A stretch of DNA of 64,000 bases from Nocardia brasiliensis NBRC 14402 (lineage in GTDB: Bacteria > Actinomycetota > Actinomycetes > Mycobacteriales > Mycobacteriaceae). The notes under the pieces are model-generated. The model was given only the letters and a program-made list of their open reading frames with translations, made no database searches and was not told the origin of the DNA. Shown one piece after another: positions 58,573 to 64,000 of the stretch. Both the position numbers and the translations under genes were made by a program. The DNA is taken from assembly GCF_000308475.2 (NCBI RefSeq), contig NZ_BAFT02000038.1, positions 124,001 through 188,000 on the forward strand, written 5' to 3'. Each line of letters opens with the position of its first letter. Within the stretch, counting starts at the first letter, position 1.

Positions 58573-59493
58573 TCAGCCCGCGGTGGTGGTCGAACGCGCC
58601 GGGAAGTGCCGGATCAGGCCCTCTTGCACGGTAGTGGCGAGCAACTCGCCGCTGCGGGAAAAGAATCGGCCGGTGGCCAGCCCGCGCGAACCCGACGCCA
58701 CCGGGGATTCGGTGGCGTAGAGCGCCCAATCGTCGAACCGGAACGGCCGGTGGAACCAGATCGAATGATTCACCGTCGCGGCGACGATCCGGTCCAAGCC
58801 CCAGGAAAGACCGTGCGTGGTGATGATCGAATCCAGCACGGTGGTGTCCGAGGAATAGCCCAGCGCCGCCACATGCAGCAGCGGATCGTCGGGCAGCTGC
58901 CCGTCCGTGCGCATCCACACCCGGTTGTGATTGAGCCGCTCCCCCGTGCCCTTCAGGATCCAGGCCGGGTCGTTGGTGTAGCGCATATCGATCGGATGCG
59001 GCGCCTTGATGAACATCTCCAGCTTGTCTTCCAAGCCTTGGAAGCTCTCCTCCACCCGGGGCAACGTCTCCGGGTCGGGCACCTCCGGCAGCGGGTGCCC
59101 GTGCTCGAGCCCCTTGTTCCAGTCCTGGAACGCCGCCAGCATCACGAAGAGCTCTTGGTCGTCCTGGTAGGCGGTGACGGTGCGGTTGGCGAACGCGCGA
59201 CCGTCCCGGTGCCGGTCCACCCGGTACTCGATCGGCTTCTTCGTGTCGCCACCGCGCACGAAATGCGCGTTGATCGCGTGCACGGGCCGGTCGCCGACCG
59301 TGCGGCCGGCCGCGATGATCGCCTGCGCGACCAGCTGACCGCCGAACGTGCGGCTCCACACCTTCTCCGGGTGCTGACCGACGAACACGTCCTCGTCCAT
59401 CTGCTCCAGATCGAGCAGACCGAGCAAAACGTCGAGATCAGACCGTCCGGTGGCCGACGCGTCGACCACCGTTCCACCGAGAGACCTGCTCAT
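58573..59493 (-). CDS. tesB: Acyl-CoA thioesterase II
   Basis: The 306-residue protein has a double-hotdog layout. VWSRTFGGQLVAQAIIAAGR, HAINAHFVRGGDTKKPIEYR and DRHRDGRAFANRTVTAYQDD form the first half. VAALGYSSDTTVLDSIITTH, NHSIWFHRPFRFDDWALYAT and GSRGLATGRFFSRSGELLAT form the second, all TesB signatures. It hydrolyses medium- and long-chain acyl-CoA. It lies 3 bases downstream of pyk on the same strand, the same order as pykA-tesB1 in M. tuberculosis, so the two are co-transcribed. Confidence 0.93.
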   Translation of the reverse strand: MSRSLGGTVVDASATGRSDLDVLLGLLDLEQMDEDVFVGQHPEKVWSRTFGGQLVAQAIIAAGRTVGDRPVHAINAHFVRGGDTKKPIEYRVDRHRDGRAFANRTVTAYQDDQELFVMLAAFQDWNKGLEHGHPLPEVPDPETLPRVEESFQGLEDKLEMFIKAPHPIDMRYTNDPAWILKGTGERLNHNRVWMRTDGQLPDDPLLHVAALGYSSDTTVLDSIITTHGLSWGLDRIVAATVNHSIWFHRPFRFDDWALYATESPVASGSRGLATGRFFSRSGELLATTVQEGLIRHFPARSTTTAG

Positions 59494-59496
59494 AGA

Positions 59497-60915
59497 CTAG
59501 TGATCCTCCTCGCCGATGCGATGTACGTGGATCAGGTTAGTGGAACCGACAGTACCGGGCGGGGAGCCCGCGACGATTACCACCAGATCACCTTTTTGGT
59601 ATCGCTCCATTGAGAGAAGTGCTACATCGACCTGGTGGATCATAGCGTCGGTGCTGTCCACCGTCGGCACGATGAACGTTTCCGTGCCCCAGGTCAGCGC
59701 GAGCTGACTGCGGACCTCCGGCAGCGGCGTGAACGCCAGCAGCGGCAGCGGGGTGTGCAGCCGGGCCAGGCGGCGCACGGTGTCGCCGGACTGGGTGAAC
59801 GCCACCAGCGCCTTCGCGTTGAGCCGTTCGCCGATGTCGCGAGCCGCGTAGGAGATGACACCGCGCTTGGTGCGCGGCACGTGGGTCAGCGGGGGCACCC
59901 GGGTCGACTCGGTCTCCACCGCGTGCACGATGCGCGCCATGGTGCGCACCGTCTCGATCGGGTAGGCGCCGACCGAGGTCTCACCGGACAGCATCACCGC
60001 GTCGGCGCCGTCGAGCACCGCGTTGGCCACGTCGGAGGCCTCGGCCCGGGTGGGGCGCGAGTTCTCGATCATCGACTCCAGCATCTGGGTCGCCACGATC
60101 ACCGGCTTCGCGTTCTCGCGCGCCATCTGGATGGCCCGCTTCTGCACGATCGGCACCTGCTCCAGCGGGAGCTCGACGCCGAGGTCACCGCGGGCGACCA
60201 TGACCGCGTCGAACGCGAGCACGATCGCTTCCAGGTTGTCGATGGCTTCGGGCTTCTCCAGCTTGCCGATCACCGGCACCCGGCGGCCGACCCGGTCCAT
60301 CACGTCGTGCACCAGCTCGACGTCGGACGGGGACCGCACGAACGACAGCGCGATGAAGTCGACGCCGAGCTTCAGCGCGAATTCCAGGTCCTCGATGTCC
60401 TTCTCGGACAGCGCGGGCACCGAGACGTCCATGCCGGGCAGCGAGACGCCCTTGTTGTTCGAGACGGGGCCGCCCTCGGTCACCCGGCAGACCACGTCGT
60501 TGCCGACGACCTCGATCACGGTGAGGCCGACCTTGCCGTCGTCGACGAGCAGGCGGTCACCGGGCTTGGCGTCCTTGGCGAGTTCCTTGTAGGTGGTGGA
60601 GACCCTGTCGTGCGTGCCGTCGATATCGTCGACGGTGATCCTGACCTCTTCGCCCGTCGCCCAGACGGTCTTGCCCTCGATGAAGCGGCCCAGCCTGATC
60701 TTCGGCCCCTGCAGGTCGGCGAGAATGCCGACCGCTCTGCCGAGGTGATCGGAAGCCTGCCGCACCTTCTTGTAGTTTTCGGCGTGATCCGCGTGTTCGC
60801 CGTGACTGAAATTCAGCCGAGCCACGTCCATGCCGCTCTCGACGAGTTCGCGGATACGGTCCTCGGTGGCAGTAGCCGGGCCGAGCGTGCACACAATCTT
60901 CGTCCGTCGCATCAC
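59497..60915 (-). CDS. pyk: Pyruvate kinase
   Basis: The 472-residue protein shows RRTKIVCTLGPATATEDRIR, NFSHGEHADHAENYKKVRQ, IGKLEKPEAIDN, MVARGDLGVELPLEQVPIVQ (metal and phosphoenolpyruvate binding) and MLSGETSVGAYPIETVRTMA. It converts phosphoenolpyruvate and ADP to pyruvate and ATP. GTG 60915 and ATG 60912 are adjacent possible starts; GTG gives the length of the mycobacterial enzyme. TAGGCT ending 6 bases upstream suggests a leaderless message. Confidence 0.96.
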   Translation of the reverse strand: MMRRTKIVCTLGPATATEDRIRELVESGMDVARLNFSHGEHADHAENYKKVRQASDHLGRAVGILADLQGPKIRLGRFIEGKTVWATGEEVRITVDDIDGTHDRVSTTYKELAKDAKPGDRLLVDDGKVGLTVIEVVGNDVVCRVTEGGPVSNNKGVSLPGMDVSVPALSEKDIEDLEFALKLGVDFIALSFVRSPSDVELVHDVMDRVGRRVPVIGKLEKPEAIDNLEAIVLAFDAVMVARGDLGVELPLEQVPIVQKRAIQMARENAKPVIVATQMLESMIENSRPTRAEASDVANAVLDGADAVMLSGETSVGAYPIETVRTMARIVHAVETESTRVPPLTHVPRTKRGVISYAARDIGERLNAKALVAFTQSGDTVRRLARLHTPLPLLAFTPLPEVRSQLALTWGTETFIVPTVDSTDAMIHQVDVALLSMERYQKGDLVVIVAGSPPGTVGSTNLIHVHRIGEEDH

Positions 60916-61138
60916 GGGTAGAGCCTAGTCCCGCCGGGTAGCCACAGCCTGCTGTGCCCCAGGTGAAAGCTGGGTGAAAAAAACGATCGCGACTTGGTGA
61001 AACCTACAACTGTTACGAATAGCGCAACACCGCAGGCCAGCGGTACGTATTTGGAACGACGCCGGAAAATGTTACTCGCTGGTAGAAATTCGCGAGGCGG
61101 AACCGGGTGAAATCGAGGCGTCCGCGAACGGCCCCGCG

Positions 61139-62461
61139 TCACCGTTCGAGAGAGACCTCGCGGTAGCTGAAGCCGAGTTCCGGGAGTCTGCCGGTGCGGG
61201 TGTAGTGCACGAGGAGCACGTCCACTTCGGCGGGGGCGAAGACCTCGTTCGGGTAGACGTACTCCACGCAATTGTCGAAGTGGATCGGGACGTCGGCGGT
61301 CGGTACGGAGATCTGCGGGACGCAGTCGTCCACCGCCGGGTCCTCCGCGTCCGTGCCCGAGTCGTCGGCAGCCACCGCGACCCCATCCGGTTCCCGTGCG
61401 CGCAGCGGGATGACAGGCGCCAGCGGCTCATCGGCCGGCACTGTCGCGTTGTCCGCCGCCGACTCGGGCACAAGAAGCGGTGTCCCGTCCTCCGATATGA
61501 GCACAGCGGACGCCACCTCGATTGTTACCCATTCGACCGCATCGAACTCGATCCGATCCATCGCCACCGACAGCTCGTCCATATCGTGCTGAATCTGCTC
61601 CAACCATTCGCCGGACTGCCGCAATGACTCTCGCATGACCTCGACGGGCGAGGTGGCATGCCGGCCGATCGCGAACTGCCGGTACTCCGTACCGTCCCAC
61701 AACCGCCACTCGACCAAGTAGCGGCCGCCCGACCCGGCGACCTGCAGAAACTCAGCACCCCCGGCGACCTCCTCGTCATCGAGGTCCGCCCAGGCCCGGC
61801 CCGGAGGGAGGGTGGCGAGGACCAGCACCGCGGATTCGTCGCCGAGTTCGGGATCCTGCTCGGCTTCGGGCAGCAGCGCCGCGAATTCACCCTCGGCAAC
61901 CGTCGCGAGCACCGGCCGATAGCACCCGTGGTCAACGGTCAGGACGTGGGTCTGCACACCGAATTCGGTCCGCCCTTCGGCGGAATCCAGTTCGCGCAGT
62001 GTGTATTCCGCGTCCGGGACGGTTCCGGCGCAGTAGTAGGCGAGGAACAACGCACCCGCTTGCTCGACGTCGAATATCTCGTCGGCCCGGGCGGTGACCG
62101 CACGGCCGAGATCGAATCGCACTGTGCGCGAAGAGGAATCGGCCGCGCCGCGCCGCGCGACGCGATATCGGCGCGGCCGGCCGTCGACCGTGCGCCGCAC
62201 CTCGACGACGACTTCGTTCATCGGTCCGACCGCCAGCAGGCAGTCGTCACACGCAGCCGGCCGATCCGCTTCCCCCGGCGGCCGCACCGCCCACCGGAGC
62301 CGCAGAAACCACTGCCCGCGCCACGCCCGGTAGATCAGGAAGCCGCGAAAGTAGTGCTCGTCCAGCGGAACGCCGGTCGGCACTGCCACCGGCAGCTCGT
62401 CGTCCCATGGCACCCGATAACGATGCGGCGCACTGGCTTCGAGCACGTACCAGCCGTCCAC
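61139..62461 (-). CDS. Unrecognised 440-residue protein downstream of amino-acid transporter
   Basis: GTG 62461 has a near-perfect AAGGAGG 5 bases upstream and fixes the start; frame upstream of this is only overlap with the permease gene. The protein is acidic, soluble and beta-rich: FRGFLIYRAWRGQWFLRLRW, CDDCLLAVGPMNEVVVEVRR, FLQVAGSGGRYLVEWRLWDG, RQSGEWLEQIQHDMDELSVA. A long acidic Pro/Ala linker follows near residue 340, then VPIHFDNCVEYVYPNEVFAP and VDVLLVHYTRTGRLPELGFS. I do not recognise the family. It lies 71 bases after the permease gene, on the same strand. Confidence 0.65.
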   Translation of the reverse strand: MDGWYVLEASAPHRYRVPWDDELPVAVPTGVPLDEHYFRGFLIYRAWRGQWFLRLRWAVRPPGEADRPAACDDCLLAVGPMNEVVVEVRRTVDGRPRRYRVARRGAADSSSRTVRFDLGRAVTARADEIFDVEQAGALFLAYYCAGTVPDAEYTLRELDSAEGRTEFGVQTHVLTVDHGCYRPVLATVAEGEFAALLPEAEQDPELGDESAVLVLATLPPGRAWADLDDEEVAGGAEFLQVAGSGGRYLVEWRLWDGTEYRQFAIGRHATSPVEVMRESLRQSGEWLEQIQHDMDELSVAMDRIEFDAVEWVTIEVASAVLISEDGTPLLVPESAADNATVPADEPLAPVIPLRAREPDGVAVAADDSGTDAEDPAVDDCVPQISVPTADVPIHFDNCVEYVYPNEVFAPAEVDVLLVHYTRTGRLPELGFSYREVSLER

Positions 62462-62532
62462 CGCCGCCTCCTTCCGATCCCGGCCAAAGTAGCTTTCGGC
62501 GCGTGGGCGGCCAAGCCGGGAAAGGAAGGGGC

Positions 62533-63201
62533 TCAGGTGGCGACGTGCCGGGCCAGGCGGGTCTCCAGGCGGGTCTGGCCGAAACCGAGGATCAGGCAGA
62601 TCACCCAGTAGTAGACCGCGGCCACGCCGTAGAGGGCGAAGAAGTCGAACGTCGGGGCCGCGGCCAGCTGCGCGACCCGCAACAGCTCGGTGACCAGGAT
62701 CGTCGAGGCCAGCGAGGTGTCCTTGACCAGCGAGATCAAGGTGTTCGACAGCGGCGGCACCGCGATCCGCGAGGCCTGCGGCAGGATCACCAACCGCATC
62801 ATCTGCGGATAGCGCAGGCCGAGCGCCTGCGAGGCCTCCCACTGCCCTTTCGCCACGCTGAGGATCGCCGCGCGGACGATCTCGGCCGCGTAACCACCGA
62901 CATTGAGGCTGAACGCGATCACCGCCGCGGGGAACGGATCGATCACGATGTCGAACTGCGGCAGCGCGTAGAACACGATGAACAGCTGCACCAGCAGCGG
63001 CGTGCCCCGGATGATCGAGATGTAGAACCGGGCGGCCGCCGAGAGCGGCCACACCGGTGACATCCGGGCCAGCGCCACGAACAACGCGATCACCAAGCCG
63101 ATGACGAAGCTGATCGCGGTGAGTGGAATCGTCTTGTTGACCGTGGCCTGCAGCATCGGCCACAGGTTGTGCCAGATCAGTTCCCGAGTGGCGGCATCCA
63201 T
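62533..63201 (-). CDS. Polar amino-acid ABC transporter permease
   Basis: The 222-residue permease shows IPLTAISFVIGLVIALFVAL, FYISIIRGTPLLVQLFIVFY, AEIVRAAILSVAKGQWEASQ, ALGLRYPQMMRLVILPQASR and LVKDTSLAS. These are the EAA-loop and His/Glu/Gln/Arg/opine permease hallmarks, close to cystine permeases of the TcyB/YecS type. Five membrane segments. It follows the binding-protein gene by 12 bases. The ATPase gene expected for this system is not between them or immediately downstream. Confidence 0.92.
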   Translation of the reverse strand: MDAATRELIWHNLWPMLQATVNKTIPLTAISFVIGLVIALFVALARMSPVWPLSAAARFYISIIRGTPLLVQLFIVFYALPQFDIVIDPFPAAVIAFSLNVGGYAAEIVRAAILSVAKGQWEASQALGLRYPQMMRLVILPQASRIAVPPLSNTLISLVKDTSLASTILVTELLRVAQLAAAPTFDFFALYGVAAVYYWVICLILGFGQTRLETRLARHVAT

Positions 63202-63213
63202 GAACGGCGTCGG

Positions 63214-63969
63214 CTACTTGCTGACGTCGGTGCCGAAGTACTTGTCCGAGATCTTGGCCAGCGTGCCGTCGGCGCGCAGCTCGGTGAGCGCCTTGTCGAC
63301 ATCGGTGATCAGCCCGTCACCCTTGCGGGCGGCGAACGCCTGCTGGCTGGTCTCGCCCGTCTTGCCCGCGATCTTCACGCCGTTGTCACCGGTCTTCTTG
63401 GTGTACTCGGCGACGGCGAGGGAGTCGTTGACGGTGGCGTCGACCCGGCCGTTCTTCAGCAGCTGGATGGCCTGCACGAAACCCTCCACCGCTTCGACCT
63501 TCGCGCCCGCGCCCGCCGCGACCTTGCCCCAGTTACTGGTCGCCGACTGGGCGCAGGTCTTGTCCTTCAGGTCGGCCAGCGTGGTGATGCCGTTGTTGTC
63601 CGACCGGGTGACGATCACGCCGTCGGAGGTGGTGTACGGGCTCGACAGCGCGTACTTGTTCTTGCGCTCGTCGTTGATCGTCACCTGATTGGCCACCAGG
63701 TCGAACCGCTTGGACTCGAGGCCCGCGAAGATGGCATCCCACGGCGTCTGCACGAATTCGACCTTCTTGCCGAGCTTCTCGCCGACCGCCTGGATCACCT
63801 CGACGTCGTAGCCGGTGATCTTGCCGTCCGCGCCCTGGAAGCTGAACGGCGAGTACGTGCCCTCGGTGCCGACCTTCAACACATTCGGATCACTGCTGCT
63901 ACCGCAGGCGGTGAGCCCGGTGGCGGCGACGATGGCGAGCATGGCGGCGGCGAACAGCTTGCGACGCAC
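63214..63969 (-). CDS. Polar amino-acid (cystine-type) substrate-binding lipoprotein
   Basis: The 251-residue precursor has a lipobox (AAMLAIVAATGLTAC, Cys at residue 22). A type II periplasmic-binding fold follows: VGTEGTYSPFSFQGADGKIT, GYDVEVIQAVGEKLGKKVEF, TPWDAIFAGLESKRFDLVAN and LKDKTCAQSATSNWGK. The order TYSPFSF…GYDVEV…WDAIFAGL is typical of cystine/polar amino-acid binding proteins (FliY/TcyA-like). GTG 63969 follows AGAGAGGG. First gene of the transporter operon visible here. Confidence 0.9.
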   Translation of the reverse strand: MRRKLFAAAMLAIVAATGLTACGSSSDPNVLKVGTEGTYSPFSFQGADGKITGYDVEVIQAVGEKLGKKVEFVQTPWDAIFAGLESKRFDLVANQVTINDERKNKYALSSPYTTSDGVIVTRSDNNGITTLADLKDKTCAQSATSNWGKVAAGAGAKVEAVEGFVQAIQLLKNGRVDATVNDSLAVAEYTKKTGDNGVKIAGKTGETSQQAFAARKGDGLITDVDKALTELRADGTLAKISDKYFGTDVSK

Positions 63970-64000
63970 GGGTTCCCTCTCTTCGGTGTATGGAGCTCCA

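Noticed and set aside
59635..60921. Plus-strand open frame opposite pyk
   Set aside because: Antisense shadow of pyruvate kinase, with no independent evidence.
61139..63163. Reading the unknown minus-strand protein as a 674-residue product
   Set aside because: The extra 234 codons overlap the amino-acid permease in another frame. A strong ribosome-binding site at GTG 62461 fixes the start.

Overview
The window reads as chromosomal DNA of a high-GC actinomycete, most likely Nocardia or a close relative in the Mycobacteriales. This rests on overall base composition, frequent GTG starts and ATGA stop/start overlaps, F420/deazaflavin-type and mycothiol-type enzyme families, a LexA-type SOS box in front of a DUF222 (13E12-like) gene remnant, and a block (polA, liv transporter, pdtaR, tesB, pyk) that matches in content, and partly in order, the polA-to-pykA region of Mycobacterium tuberculosis as I remember it. 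No ribosomal RNA, CRISPR array, origin or prophage was seen.

Region 1 (1-36 kb) is an accessory zone of short, locally regulated cassettes. Many follow one layout: a one-component regulator (TetR, MarR, AraC, XRE or an ECF41 sigma factor), a visible palindrome in the intergenic gap, and one to three oxidoreductases, transporters or thioesterases. Notable items are an ImmA/IrrE-type metallopeptidase beside a multi-pass membrane protein (2.8-4.5 kb), a frameshifted phosphotransferase (7.3 kb), a DUF4328 membrane domain fused to a kinase-like domain lacking its catalytic residues (8.3-10.5 kb), the housekeeping gene aat (10.7 kb), an Atu4866/SDR/SDR operon opposite an XRE-type regulator (12.3-15.0 kb), an ECF41/DoxX pair with a good ECF41-type promoter (16.8-18.2 kb), and a DEAD-box helicase with a repeat-encoded tail (27.1 kb). 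Gene remnants (glyoxalase, MFS, DUF222) are scattered here.

Region 2 (34.6-42.9 kb) carries mobile DNA: an intact IS110-family transposase with a long non-coding flank that may hold its guide (bridge) RNA, a degraded IS3 element without its catalytic core, and a frameshifted IS481-like 3' half. These surround polA. G-poor degenerate repeats fill the gaps.

Region 3 (42.9-51.4 kb) is conserved core: a DUF885 peptidase-like gene, the five-gene branched-chain amino-acid ABC transporter (livK-H-M-G-F, with a strong hairpin between livK and livH), the ANTAR response regulator pdtaR, and tRNA-Leu(CAA) with a terminator hairpin.

Region 4 (51.4-64 kb) mixes accessory and core: an HspQ/YccV-like gene followed by decayed copies of its own 3' end, a TetR gene with three evenly spaced operators in front of a deazaflavin-type oxidoreductase, an ArsR/VOC pair that is probably leaderless, two overlapping crcB genes, a low-molecular-weight tyrosine phosphatase, tesB and pyk in tandem, and a polar amino-acid ABC transporter followed by an unrecognised 440-residue protein.

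The most unusual signal is a palindromic repeat present twice (38396-38458 and 52388-52450). Both copies sit between convergent genes. They share the loop and show one compensatory stem change plus one G-U-tolerated change.
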